Below are positions 23,137 through 34,875 of a stretch of 64,000 bases of DNA, piece by piece; position 1 is the first letter of the stretch; every line of letters starts with the position of its first letter. This DNA comes from Flabesymbios commensalis. Taxonomy: Eukaryota > Annelida > Polychaeta > Terebellida > Flabelligeridae. The DNA is taken from positions 51,093,914 to 51,157,913 of the forward strand of contig OZ024902.1 of NCBI GenBank assembly GCA_964017125.1. Direction: 5' to 3'. The position numbers and the translations under genes are program-made. Below the pieces are notes generated by a model. The model did no database searches. It was not told the origin of the DNA and saw nothing but the letters and a program-made list of their open reading frames with translations.

Positions 23137-23494
23137 TTTGTAAATTTAAAGTAGTTGTGCGGGTTCATTCCTGCGCGTCAAAGATAAGCTATTTTCAAAG
23201 AAGTAGCTTATACATTTGTATTTACATCAAAGTCTTAAACTGATAACTGATGTTTGATCTGATGTATTTTCATTCAACTAAGATTATTAATCAACAAAAT
23301 TTATCAGGAGAAAACGCGAAAAGTGATTTTACACCTAAGAGATTTTACACCGTGGCATCTTGTTCAGCTTGCAACAGTACTCGTGCAAAAACACCCGTTT
23401 GTGTAATACCTCTAGTCTATATATTCTCTCGACTTCTCTCACTAATCATGACGTATCTTTGTGAACCTCTATATCCCGTACACATGCACCATCG

Positions 23495-23600
23495 AAGCCG
23501 ACACGAGACACTGTTCATAATGTTATTTTAATGCTGGTCCACTGTCCACATGTCCAACATAAAATCACCATGGGACCAATATACCATGTGTTGGTAGGAT
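23495..23600 (+). mobile_element. Degraded hairpin MITE
   Basis: Reads GCCGACACGAGACACTG and TTTAATGCTGGTCCACTG, followed by a poorly matching right arm. Older copy. Confidence 0.4.
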
Positions 23601-24034
23601 GACAAGTCGTGCACATTTTCGCTGAGACGGATGAAAGTTAGGGTAGGTTTGTCGTTTGGCCTGGGAATTTTGATATTCTGCAGTAGGATGGATTGAAAAA
23701 GATAAAGGAGAAAGTTGGCGTTGAATAATTTTAGAGTTTATACAGTGACAGTTGGTTATTGCATGGAGGAGGAACATTATTTTAAACAAGATTTTTTATT
23801 CAAGGAACCAAAAGATCTATTGCTGATTTTTTTAAAATATGCTGCAACTAGTTTTTATAGCTAGATTAGTTTGCCTTTGAAATATTAATGGTCTAATTTA
23901 TTTTGCATCTACATCTCTTAACAAAATAATTATGTAGTAGGAGCATTGTTTTTAGTTCCTGGATCGTAATATCTTTAAAAATCATACAAAATTACAATTT
24001 ATCAAAAAAGAAACTATGGGTGAATCGTAGTATT
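23601..24034. other. Non-coding stretch
   Basis: AT-rich; nothing recognised on either strand. Confidence 0.6.
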
Positions 24035-24286
24035 TCAACCCTTTCAAGCCTGAGTTTACCATTGTCATCTTCATCCACTACATGCCGCGAATTGCTGCCG
24101 CAATTCTCGACATGTAGAGGATGAAGATGACTTGATATGGTTTAAAAATTAAAGAAAATTATCATGTATTGGTAAACTAGTTTGATGAAAATTTTTGTAC
24201 TAAAATCCTTAGTTGTAAGAAAATTAAGTATGTTTTCAGGGATGTAAAATGATGCTTTAATGCATCGTGAGGGCTCAAAGGGTTAA
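24035..24286 (+). mobile_element. TTAA-type MITE, type E
   Basis: 252 bp from CAACCCTTTCAAGCCTGA to GGGCTCAAAGGGTTAA. A hairpin (GTCATCTTCATCCACTACATG ends pairing with CATGTAGAGGATGAAGATGAC) lies near the left. The same family in reverse is at 54453-54701. Confidence 0.7.
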
Positions 24287-24374
24287 ATCGGGCATGAGAG
24301 GAAGACGAACAGTTGTACCACAGAGTTATATTTGATTTTGACAATACCTGGGTGTATATAATTACATGATATGA

Positions 24375-24905
24375 TTAACCCTTAAGCTGCCATATTAATA
24401 ATTTAAATTTTTACCCACTTGAAGATTGCCTCCCTACCGCTACCGTCAACTTCCAAGTGGGTGAAAATTAGTTGTATTTGTTAAATTTGAGACCAAACAT
24501 TTGTAAATCTAATATTCTTGGATGTTTAAACACACGTTTTGTTCCCAATAAATGTGAGTTAAGCCGCTAATGGAACGGATTAGGAACGACTATGGGCGCC
24601 ACAAGCGCGCCTATATTTCTTTCTAATCCGTTTCATTAGCAGTTTAACTTGCAGTTATTGGGAAAATTAACAAATACGAGTAATTTCCACCCACTTGGAA
24701 GTTGACGGTCGCGGTAGACTAAAGTCGATCCCCGCACTGTATAAGTAAAAATATTTAAAATGGCCGTAGACCCATAACACAGGTATTCAAATGAATCCAA
24801 TAGAGCTAACTAGGACATTCATCATCATTTTAATTTAAAAAAACCCTTTGGTCTCCATGGATTTTACAACGTTTAAAGCATAGTTTGCACAGGTGTAAGA
24901 AACTA
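24375..24905 (+). mobile_element. Composite: TTAA elements with a nested palindrome
   Basis: Begins TTAACCCTTAAGCTGCC and has the standard hairpin at 24408-24475. It is interrupted by a separate palindrome at 24544-24662 (CCCAATAAATGTGAGTTAAG ... CAGTTATTGGG), resumes with half a hairpin (CACCCACTTGGAAGTTGACG), then runs into the right half of a type D element (from about 24715). At least three insertions or joins. Confidence 0.55.
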
Positions 24906-26628
24906 ATTAAGCTGGGTATAGTTTCACTGGGCCATTGAAGTTAAAAAATTGGCATCGCAAGAAATCGAGAGGTTGGATTATGTTAGAACCTTTTTCATGT
25001 AGATTCATTGGCACGGTCACAATATTATGACTATAAATAGGGGAAAACCGAGTTGAATTAGAATTTATGTTTCACGGGGTAAAAATGGAAATTTAAGTTC
25101 TATCGTCTTTAATTATTTGACAAAACCCAGCATGTAGCCTAGTTATTCCATATTAAATTGTATGGCTGCATAATTCTAAGCGTCCAGTCAGCTATTTTGG
25201 AAATTTCTCTTTGAGAACAACACGTGTGCAAATGGATATGATGGACGACATAGGCGCAGTGATGACACCTTATTGTTTGCTTTATTTTGGTCGAATAATT
25301 CGAATTTTTAGAAAAAAATAAACAGGAAATTTTAGGAAATGTGCGTCTTTCAAATAAATCGGATCGTCCAGGCTTCCAGTACGCCTGCTACGTTAGTACT
25401 ATTAAGCGGGTATATAAGCACAGAAAGCCCTTTACATAGATAGTTTTATCTGAGAGTCCAACCCTGTATGAGAGATACAGACCAGCTCCCAGTTGCGCCT
25501 AATACGATCTTGGGTGTTAAGATAAGATGCTAAACCACAACAAGAATCTGCTGGTTCAATTCTCCAAGATAGTTACGGAAAACGACTAGGGCAAACATGC
25601 TAAAATGTAAAGATAAAAAAAGTATTGAAAACCACATCTATATTTGCCCTAAGTTGCAAATATAGGCCTACAACTTTCAATAAAGACACATACCAGCTCC
25701 CCCCCCCCCCCATGTTTTACCAGTTTCATGTTTTGGTCTATGGATTTGCTCAAAAATAAATTAAGTCATGGTCGCAGCAGGGTCTTATTTGCTTCAAATA
25801 ACTCACAAATTGGTACATACTGGAGAGTGCTCACAAGAGATGTATGGTGCATTTTTTTTAAATGGCCGCTAACTTGGCCATATCGGCGGCGGCGAACACT
25901 CAGATTAAAAAAAATATAATGGGGATAATAATAATTCTAGGCTACTTTTTTTTAATACACACAAGTTTGTAAAGGCTGGGGAGTGCTCATAAGGGAAGTA
26001 GGGCTCCATTTTGGAAAATGGCCTGCCAAATAGCCAGTGCCTCAATTTCATATTCAGAAAAAAATTCCAGCCTTGTACAACAAAATATAAATAAAAAATT
26101 CCAAGGGGTCAGGAACTGTGACCAAAAGAGATCGTGGCGTCTGATGAGATGGCGGCGGCACATGACCACAGCAAAGCAATAGGTCTCCACCATGACCTTA
26201 TCGGAACAAAGAAAAAGCTCTTCAAAACTACCAAAATATAAAGATCTTGCAACCTCAAAATAAAATGGCCTGTCTGAGGAGCAGGCTAGACTAGGCTTAT
26301 TGATTTGAATAAGAAAACGCCCATTAACTATACTCATTAAACCAATCTAGATGATCTCGGGATCGTTCGTTATAATTTTTGAAATGACGGGAGTCAGCGA
26401 ACATTAATTTGAATAATTCTAATATTATGCCTAATCTTAATCACCTGGATGTTTTTTGCAGACATAATTGAATTTGTCAAAAATTATCGTGAGTAAACTC
26501 CATTTTAGGCCTCTGCCTAATGCCAGATATAGCTGGACCACTACCATAGAGAATACAAGAGAATACAAAAAATAAGAAGGTGCGTTATCCGTTTTGAGGT
26601 TTAAACGTCCAGCATACTAGTCTATTAG
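24906..26628. other. Non-coding stretch, 1.7 kb
   Basis: No convincing exon. Holds a TATATAAG word (25411-25418) without a recognisable gene after it, a 13-C run (25699-25711), and GGCCATATCGGCGGCGG-type sequence near 25880. Two loosely similar segments (25800-25900 and 25960-26030) share GGAGTGCTCA.AAG. Confidence 0.5.
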
Positions 26629-26649
26629 GAAGAAGGGGTATCGTGCACC
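26629..26649 (+). repeat. Left half of a distant inverted repeat
   Basis: GGAAGAAGGGGTATCGTGCA matches the reverse complement of 30746-30766 apart from one extra G. The pair encloses 4.1 kb with a decayed LINE and decayed protein-coding sequence, so it could be the terminal repeats of a DNA transposon. Confidence 0.4.
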
Positions 26650-27229
26650 CCCCGGAAATCACTTTCCAATTGATGTTTCTAGATTGGAAAAATACCATAG
26701 AAAACGATTTGCTATGTTAAAAAGTTGACGAAATGTCCCACATACCATTTTTATGCAAATTAGTGACGCCATTACTGGAAAATGTATATTTCGCCATATC
26801 TCAGCTATTAGTGCACATAGCTCGACAATTAAAGTGTCTAACCCCATGTTTTGAGGGTCTAAGATCATTATAAAACTAGTCTTGAAGTGATCAGATGTGT
26901 CTAAAAGATTCTAGCGTGCCAAATATCTCCGCCATCGGCGAAAAATCTAACTTTCCCCATATCTTCGCGGATATCAATGATAACTGCATTAGGCCTATGG
27001 TCATTCATTTCATTCATTCATTTATTATGCTGACATAAAGCGTCTAGACGTATGTTCTGATGCTCAACGAATATAAAAATACTGATATTCAAGAGATCAG
27101 ATATGTACGAGGCATGTGATAGTATGCAGATTTGTGCCATTATTAGCGTATAAAAACTGATTTTACACTGATTCTATTTCTGAAGGTTCAATAACACCAT
27201 AACAGATTAACACTATGTCCTAGTACACG

Positions 27230-27370
27230 ACATGTTGTAGAATGTATGCTAGGATACACATTAGTATGTCCTAACACATAATAACTCTATGATGTGTCGC
27301 AGTACATGAAAATGTTGTAGAATGTATCTTAGAATGTATACTAGCACGCTCTACCACATATTAACACTAC
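27230..27370 (+). repeat. TGTAGAATGTAT tandem-like repeats, left of LINE remnant
   Basis: ATGTTGTAGAATGTATGCTAG, cut here to a similar 20-mer core, recurs as TTGTAGAATGTATCTTAGAA and TGTATACTAGCACGCTCTAC. The same words appear again at 28972-29018, beyond the LINE remnant. The LINE therefore seems to have inserted into this repeat. Confidence 0.5.
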
Positions 27371-27439
27371 ATTTTTCTAAACATTTTGTGGATAAAATTG
27401 CAATTATCCGTTCTGAATTTCCAGATTTTAAATAATATT

Positions 27440-28900
27440 CCACCAGTGCAAAAAAACAGAAATTAGATACGAAATGAACTCTTTTGAGCGTGTGACAGGA
27501 GATGAAATTAAAAAACATATTTTGAGCTCATCGTCAAAATCATGTGATTGCAGGCCTGTATCCTACTTGAGTTACATTTTCAAAATCTTAGAAAAGGTAG
27601 TAGCCGATTGGATGAAGCTCATATAAAAAAACATCCGTCTATCTAATCCATTACAATCAGCTTACAGAAAACATCATTCTACAGAATCATCTCTACTAAA
27701 AATACAAAACGATATCATTATTAGTATGGACAAAGGTGAAGTTACAGCTCTGACCTTAATTTCGACACCATTGACCATGCTACATCATCTAATAAACTTT
27801 TCGATTGGTATGGAATATCTACATATGGGCAGGGTCAAATTTTGTTTTCTTCTTACTTGCAAAATAGGCACCAACCCGTAAAAATTAAAAACAGTCTGTC
27901 AGATAAAGTCACACTCTCATATGGGGTTCCACGGGGCTCTGTGCTGGGACCAGGGCTTTTTATCCCATAAACTACACCACTCAGCACCATTATCTCCAGT
28001 TTTAACATAAACCACCATCTCTATGCCGATGATACTCAAATTTCCATGGCTCTATCCGTTTACAACGCTAAGGAATCTCTTGAGAAGTTGCAAAAGTGTG
28101 TAATGGCCATGTCGGCCTGGATGACGGGGTCTAAGCTGAAGCTTAATCCTAGTAAGACAGACTTTCTTCTCATTCGACCAAACTTCAGCGAGAAAAAATC
28201 TTAAATAATTCCCCATGCTTAATTCTAGGTCAAGACACAAATCCTTCTGCATCAGCCAAAAATCTTGGTGTAGTATTTGACAGTAGCCCGGATTATCGAA
28301 AAGACATATACAGTATATCCCAAACATGTAGGGCATGCTTCTATCATATCATGCGTCGATATGCGTCTTTAGATCTTTCCAAGCAAATTGCAGTGGCACT
28401 GGTCAGTAGCAAGTTAGATAATTGTGACTCACTTTTCCAAAATATGCCATAAAAAGATATTGCTAGATAACAACTCGTTCAGAACTCCCTTACAATAGTG
28501 GTAATCAAGGCCCCCACGTTTTAATTGTTCCGTTCCTATTCCAAAACGATTACAGTGGTTTCCTGTCAAATTTCGCATTAATTTTAAAATATGCACAATA
28601 ACTTTCTGAACCCTAAAAACATGAAAAGACAACAAGCCTGCATATCTGGCTGACTTACTTGTTTGTCCGAAATGCTCATAATATCTACACTACAATTTCA
28701 TATCGATTTGTTGGTCATCATATAAAAAACTAAGACTGGGTCAAGAGCTTTCTCTATATCTGGCTCAGCCTTATGGAACTGTGCCAATGCGTAATGCCTA
28801 AACAATTTTAACATTCCGGAAATTACTTAAATCTCACCTATTTGATCTGGCTTTTCCACCCTAGCTCCTCAGCAGCCTGGCTCCCTGTTGACGAACCTGC
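27440..28900 (+). pseudogene. Decayed CR1/L2-like LINE ORF2 remnant
   Basis: Translated in shifting frames, this reads like the reverse transcriptase of CR1/L2-type LINEs. Pieces in order: FERVTGDEIKKHILSSSSKS (pre-RT), RPVSYLSYIFKILEKVVA, QSAYRKHHSTESSLLKIQND (fingers), a VPRGSVLGP-like block from ggggttccacggggctctgt, HHLYADDTQ (catalytic YADD), MSAWMTGSKLKLNPSKTDF, then the thumb and C-terminal tail ending with KSHLFDLAF. Many frameshifts and stops, and a deletion between SKSC and RPVS. No endonuclease or 3' tail recognised. An old, dead copy. Confidence 0.8.
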
Positions 28901-28971
28901 TTTGGTCTCGATTATGACACATGATCACGTCAAGGATTTGTGCTCCTCTGAGCTCGGTCCGTTGAGTACGT

Positions 28972-29018
28972 GATATGTAGAATATATTCTAGAATGTATG
29001 CTAGAGCATGTTGTAGGC
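28972..29018 (+). repeat. TGTAGAATGTAT-like repeats, right of LINE remnant
   Basis: ATATGTAGAATATATTCTAG and AATGTATGCTAGAGCATG repeat the words found at 27230-27370. Confidence 0.45.
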
Positions 29019-29228
29019 TACTTGCAACAGAACAGTTAGGACTGACAAGATGATTCTGAAGGGTCCAGTCCAATAATTTACTCATCACTTTCACCGAACC
29101 TCATAATTTTCATCATATTCTTCATGATCAACCTGGTCATCTCCTTCCCGATCACCAGCATCCAGTAGATCAACAGCGAGTTTGCTAGGACAGGACAACA
29201 TGATCACAGTGGTTCCCAGACAACCAGG

Positions 29229-30406
29229 TCAGTCTTTATCCACCCCTGTTGCTCCTCGTACATGCACGAAGCAACCCGATGATTCACATGCTGGATGTGT
29301 GGCTCCAAAGCAGACTGGAACGGGGAAGGCGAGACAGGTCGACTCTTGACTTAACTTCTTTTCATCTCTCACCATCTTGTGGGGCATTTTGACATGAACG
29401 GCTTTCACAGAAGATTCACTAATGTGTCCGTACACCAGATACGTAGGCAAACTGCTCCAGCTGTTTCATCACATGAGGCTTGACATTTGACGTCGTCACC
29501 CATTTGCCTGAATGTTTTGTAGAGCCTGGTATTCTTTTATAACTTTTTTTTAGGTGGCCCCACCTCTCCCTTGCCTTTGAATGAACTGGTTCAATCCTCT
29601 CCACTGAGGACACATTAGCCGAGGGGAGTGGCACAGTACGTTAATAGTCTTCTCCGAGAGACTCATCCACGTCAGGTAATTGTATGTTGACAATCAGTCT
29701 GTGCTTCCCCGATCCTGTGTCACACAGTCATATTGATTGATTAGGCATGATGCAGTAGAAGCACAAAGATGTGTCGTACTGCACCCCCACTTGTGTTTTG
29801 ATAAATTGAAACACTTGGCATGATAAAAACAAAATATTGGGGGAATAGACAATGCAGTAGCAAGACTAGTAACATAACACAATCTTACCTAGCTATATGT
29901 TATAACAAATTGATGAAGTCTACCCTCCACAATGAGGACTGCCACATTTGTTCTGTCCATCCTGGAAGCCAGCTTACAACTCCATACAGCAAAACTGACA
30001 TAACTTTTTTTCTGTGTGTCATAGTTTGCATGGCAGCTCTTGGAATAATATGGCTGCCTGACAGCTGATCCAGCTAGAATGTTTTCTGGGCTGCTACTTC
30101 TCAACCTCTCCTGCGCTTTGATAGACCCAGGATCATAACTGTCAGTCGAGATCGCCATCTGATCGAGAATCTGTATGAGGATCTCACAACAGGTCGGGGG
30201 AAGGTTGGTAAAAGTATGTAGCAGTGCCATGTCATCCTGTATGAGCAAATCGTCAACTCCTTGGGGTATGGCAGATTGTCTGGGATAGCGTCTTCCAGAA
30301 GGTAAGTATAGTCAAGGAGGGGACTTTGTTGATTTTCAAGGAAAAACCATTTGGTGACCCAAGCCAAGGAGGTACAGCCATAAGTCATGAGTTCTTCCAA
30401 GTCCAT
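29229..30406 (-). pseudogene. Decayed coding sequence of an unidentified protein
   Basis: Five neighbouring minus-strand open stretches (30406-30101, 30248-29889, 29882-29694, 29634-29419, 29450-29229) read like one broken protein: TFPRPVVRSSYRFSIRW first, then DPGSIKAQERLRSSSPENI, LSIPPIFCFYHAK, WVTTSNVKPHVMKQLEQFAY and HISESSVKAVHVKMPHKM. From memory the order and spacing recall a large unnamed family of invertebrate proteins with an FHALTGCDT-like motif followed by a LEQF..YG segment, but the key motif is not intact here. At least four frame changes. It could be cargo or transposase of the element suggested by the inverted repeat at 26629 and 30746. Not identified with confidence. Confidence 0.35.
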
Positions 30407-30745
30407 TGGTTCATTTAGACTTTACGAGGAGCGGGGATGCCACGTTGCTTTGCTCCTGGTACTGGATGACTTGAGATGATAGATTCACATAGTAACACAG
30501 GTTGACACAGCTCGCCATTTGAAAAAAAGCAATGAATATAGTTGTTAATGGGATTCTAACTGATCACCTTCCCCTGTGAGGAAGTGATGTTGATCTTGCT
30601 GCTGTCAGCTTTTCAGAATTGAGTTCCATTATTATTGTCGATTCTTAGTGGCCACCATTGGTCTTGTGAAGGCCTACAGAATGTTACGGCAAAAAGGAGA
30701 ACGGCATTCTGGTACTGATCCGCACTTCCAAGAATGTAAGCTTAT

Positions 30746-30766
30746 GCACGATACCCCCTTCTTCCT
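30746..30766 (-). repeat. Right half of a distant inverted repeat
   Basis: TGCACGATACCCCCTTCTTC, complementary to 26629-26649. No clear target-site duplication was found outside the pair. Confidence 0.4.
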
Positions 30767-31148
30767 GCCCAACTATACCGCTAACCATGAATGTTTGTAT
30801 TAGTCTGCTAGTTCCGAGTTAGCGTCAGAGATGAAGTGAACAGCATAGCAAAAGTTGGTGTTTTTGTATGCTGGTATCAAGTATTCTGTGAAACGCAGTG
30901 GTCACTCGGTGAAAATAAGTTTATATAAGATCCCCTTCCCCATAATTCATTGCACAATCGATCGTCTGTGCACCTGATTGGTGGCACAAGTTACGATGAT
31001 TACGACTATATCGCACAGTCTGTTATTACGGACTAGGTGTATGTTGAAAATGCAAAGAAATGCCAAAATATCGTTTAAAATTTATCATGGAAAACAAATT
31101 ATGAAAAATCTAGCACATATACGTGATACTGCGCCATAGGTAAGAAAA
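30767..31148. other. Non-coding stretch
   Basis: Nothing recognised apart from a short palindromic word near 30958 (CGATCGTC). Confidence 0.5.
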
Positions 31149-31822
31149 AAGTGAAATTTTGTGATTATAAGGTGACGCAATGTATAAACATACATAAAAA
31201 CGCTATTTTTTTTAGATAGACAATATTGGAAAAATAGCCAATTAATTTGAAATTTACTTTTTAGCAAAATGATTTTTTGGCTAAAAATATCTAGGCCTAC
31301 ATATTACCCGCGAGTAGCATTATTTTAATTTGACTTTTGACAAAATAATGACTTCGAACACCCCCCCCCCCTTAATCTTGTAATTAGATTAACACAAGTT
31401 AATTATCTCAAATATAAAACTAATTAAGCACGTGAAGCAATATTTCTGATCAAAATAATATCACGCATTAACGCGACGCTCAAGAGAGGAACAATAATGG
31501 AACAAAAGTGACATTTGGTGATTATAAAGTGAAAAAATGTATGAACAAATGAATATTTTTTTTTAAGCTTCGTGATGTGATTCCATAGAAGGCCCTACAA
31601 TTGAAAGCAAATTCATTATTTGATTCCTTGGGGCTTTCCAGAAATATTGACGCCATGTCTTTAATATCAGGAACTCACACAATACTGTACTATTTGTCTG
31701 TAAAAAAAATTATGGAAAAAAAATCCTCGTGAATAAAATGTTGGGAGCGTAAAAAGAAGGGAAAAGTAACATTTGGTGATAAGTGACAAAATGTATACCA
31801 AACAGATATATAATTTTTTTTT
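31149..31822 (+). repeat. Three dispersed direct repeats of a GTGACATTTGGTGAT motif
   Basis: 31149-31205, 31507-31560 and 31756-31822 share GTGAnATTTGGTGATTATAA then GTGACAAAATGTAT and a later poly(T). Spacing is about 358 and 252 bp, so these look like decayed units of an old tandem array. Confidence 0.5.
31361..31371 (+). repeat. C11 homopolymer
   Basis: Run of 11 C; other runs are at 6025, 13748, 25699, 38034 and 51964. Confidence 0.9.
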
Positions 31823-32122
31823 AATCTGCTAAATTTCACATGTATAGTAAGTGTGCACTTCACTGTGATTGTATAGGCCTAAGGGGCGGACCATTTAATA
31901 CCAGGGGGGAGGGTATGGTTTTTCTTCCTAACCAAACTTTTTTCTCCTCCCAACAAAAAACAAAACTTTTTTTCCTCCCTAATAAAAAACAAATAATTTT
32001 TATCCTAAGATGTCATAATCCCATAAATTCCTATCCCACAAAAGTTGATATTTAGGTTGATGTATTTGAGTTGAGCTTTAACCAGAGATATTATAATAAC
32101 AACAATATAAACGGTCTCTGCT

Positions 32123-32335
32123 TTAACCCTTTAACCGCCCGTGCCAACTATATTCGGGTTTTCAATTTTTATCAGTACATTAAGTACCACCTTTTAAACA
32201 TGTTCAAGATAAAATGTGACATCAATCAGCAAGATTTGAGAACAGTTGACCACCATTTTGTCAAATCTGTATAATTTTAACAAGGCGAAACACAACATCA
32301 AGTAGGTAAAAATTCAGATTGAATAATTTTAATAA
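32123..32335 (-). mobile_element. Type B TTAA element, right part decayed
   Basis: Begins TTAACCCTTTAACCGCCCG and has the family's central TGTGACATCAATCAGCAAGA, but the hairpin at 32270-32320 is eroded and no right TTAA end is left. Confidence 0.6.
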
Positions 32336-33676
32336 AACAGTTGACCGAGCGGAGGGAGGAATTTTTTTGTCCTTCTTGGGTCAGTTTCCGACAGATTTGG
32401 AACAATCTGCTGGCTGTCAACAATCTATTTTTTTCTTACACATAATTAAACAAATGATTTTTTTCACACCGGATAATTTCATTGTGGATGAGCATATGCA
32501 AACTCCAAACTGTTCAAATACATAGTGTACAGCGCTGCCTATGATACTGTGCACTATAAAGAACCACTGAAGTCATTCGAAATAAGAGTGGGGCATAGTC
32601 CCGGCTTCGTGCTTTCTTCTGTCGCGATATTGTCATTATTGTGTAGAAAGCGACGTGAAGCAAAATTCACATGCGTCACAAGATGTCAGTAAAAACTCGT
32701 ATTTAGCTAGGACCGCGTTAGTCCTAAGACAATCATTGTGGGTTTTTGATTTTCCACAGACCGTTGCAAGGTTTGCAGAATGTTGCGACTCATTAAATTT
32801 TATGTCTGTCAAAAAAAAAAACTTGAACAGCCGCTGAATGAAATTGACGGGCGAGTAGATTTAAATCACTCATCGCCTCGCTGAACAAAATCATCCATTA
32901 TAATTATTTTGTTATATATATTTTACTTACAGAGCGCATCATTATGTACATTTCTATGCCCGGCAATTATCTAAATTATGCTTGAAAAGTTTATGCTACA
33001 AAATGTAACTTTAGAGATAACTTTTAAGATGTTTGCAAAGTTGCTTGTGATTTTCCCATTGAGTGAGAGGGGGGGATCGTTTCAGAGACTGGGGCGCACA
33101 CACTGAAATCATGGTCATATTACCAATCTTTTGAGATTTCGAGTCCCTCCTATAATATTTTTTTAGCCAAATACATTTATTCTGACATATTATTCAGACT
33201 AGGAGTGGGAAATTCGTGTAGACTGCTTTTGCATGGAGTTGTCCATGACGATGTCGGCTGTTTAACTTTCACTCTATAACGGGGGTTTTCCCTTCGAGCT
33301 GCTGGAACTATATAATATATATTATATACGTTTCCCAGGTTGTTTCAAGCCAAATAAAATGGTACCAAAATTGACTGAAATATTATTCAGCCACTGCTGC
33401 TAATCAGTAGTATTGCGGTATGCCGAATAAATATTGTAACATTGCGGTACACACGTGACAGTATCATGCTACGGTTATAATAATAATAAAATAATAATAA
33501 TGGTTTATTCAGTGTACTTATTATAGTAACGTTAATGTTAAAAAACAGTGATATTATATAAAATAAAGTATTGTTTAAAGAATAGTACACTTGCTTGGCA
33601 CTGGACAAATGTTAGGCCTATACATCTTTTTGTCAACCCTTACCAGTACAAGTTCTCGCTGGAGAACATATACACA
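32336..33676. other. Non-coding stretch, 1.3 kb
   Basis: AT-rich with several poly(T) and poly(A) runs and an AATAATAATAAAATAATAATAA-like simple repeat near 33480. No exon or known element seen. Confidence 0.5.
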
Positions 33677-33787
33677 TCCCAGCAAACACGGGTCATTCAC
33701 CCAATGTTGTTTCAATGTTGGGCCAGCGTCGAAGACGGTGGGCCAACATTGAAACAGCATTGGGTGAATGACCCGTGTTTGCTGGGA
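33677..33787 (+). mobile_element. Hairpin MITE, best-preserved copy of CCCAGCAAACAC family
   Basis: 111 bp, TCCCAGCAAACACGGGTCAT ... ATGACCCGTGTTTGCTGGGA. Arms pair with about one mismatch over 45 bp around GGGCCAGCGTCGAAGACGGT. Probably a recent insertion. Confidence 0.85.
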
Positions 33788-33835
33788 TATATATGATAAC
33801 TATGTAAAAAGTAATAATTAAACCGCAGTCACGCC

Positions 33836-34305
33836 TTACATATTTTTGCATTTATCGCATATGCACCGAAAATGCCAAGAGCATTGTGAATCGTTAGAAG
33901 CATTTTGTGAAAAAAAAAAAAAAAAGACATTTTTAAAATTATTTATAAAATGCGACGTTTCTGTGATACATCTGACATCGTTTGGTAATTTGTTCCACAA
34001 GTGATATATCCGATCAAACAAAACTTCGTGTGAATACCTCTTTCTTAAACATAGGCGGATTAAGTCGAAAAACTTTCTGTGGAGCTACGGTTCTGTCTGG
34101 TGTTATTGTGGTTGAAGCTTACACATTTAGTGAGGTCCAAATCATAAATTCGATGTAAACATTTCCAAAAGAATATGACATCATTTTGATCACGTCTTAA
34201 AGATAGTGGGGCTAAATGTAAGTAGAGTAGTCTTTCGTTATATTCAGCTTTTGAATAACCACATATGTAACGCGTCATCGTTCTCTGCACCCTTTCTATT
34301 GATTA
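33836..34305 (-). pseudogene. 5'-truncated LINE tail, C-terminal part of ORF2
   Basis: On the minus strand, from about 34305: IERVQRTMTRYICGYSKAEY, then NERLLYLHLAPLSLRRDQND and VIFFWKCLHRIYDLDLT, then after a frameshift FDRIYHLWNKLPNDVRCITE and SHFINNFKNVF. These match the standard LINE C-terminal tail (VQRRFTR, YEERL..L.L..L..RR, WN.LP, F...K). The RT core is absent, as in 5'-truncated insertions. The clade cannot be set from this piece. Confidence 0.75.
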
Positions 34306-34570
34306 AGTATATTTTTAGTTTGTCCACTCGACAAATTTTTAGGTTGACTTCCCACACAAACGTCTGTCGTTAACTTCCGTTACTATCTGTTCTGTCTGTG
34401 CAATGTCAGAAGGCAATATCTGCTACCTGGTATACTAGGCATTTACTGCTTTTTAACTGGCGTCCCGTCTCTTCCTGCCATAGCGCTGCCTAAAAGGCCG
34501 TATTTGCTCACTTGTAAATCAAGTATATATATACTTCCTTTCCGCTGATGTCACTGCCTCCTTTTGGCTT

Positions 34571-34650
34571 GCACTGACCCAATGTTGGTAAAATGTTGTG
34601 CCATCATCTATGACACTCTTCCAACATTGAACCAACATTGTGTCAGGGTA
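34571..34650 (+). mobile_element. Hairpin MITE fragment
   Basis: CACTGACCCAATGTTGGTAA ... TTGAACCAACATTGTGTCAG, a shorter palindrome with the family's CCAATGTTGG units but without the CAGCAAACAC ends. Confidence 0.5.
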
Positions 34651-34875
34651 TCGAGCATTTTAGCCTGAGTCTATTGATGCATTGAATGGATATCAGGTGA
34701 CATGTACCGTGAACCATAATGCTTTCACCTGTCATTCAAATGACATGAAAATTAAAACCCCCTCACCTACAAATGCAATTAGTACATAGTTTATAATAGG
34801 TAAGCATATCATACAAACATGTGGCTAACGTGCTTGTGTGTGTGATTATTTGATTTCTGGATTCTGACTTCTGTG

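Noticed and set aside
25411-25460. TATATAAG word that could be a core promoter
   Set aside because: No exon or transcript-like feature follows within 2 kb.
25480-25575. tRNA-like GGTTCAATTCTCC (B-box-like) sequence
   Set aside because: No A box at the right distance and no cloverleaf can be drawn.
25987-26337. 116-codon minus-strand ORF
   Set aside because: No recognisable domain, no splice context and low-complexity amino-acid usage; chance ORF.
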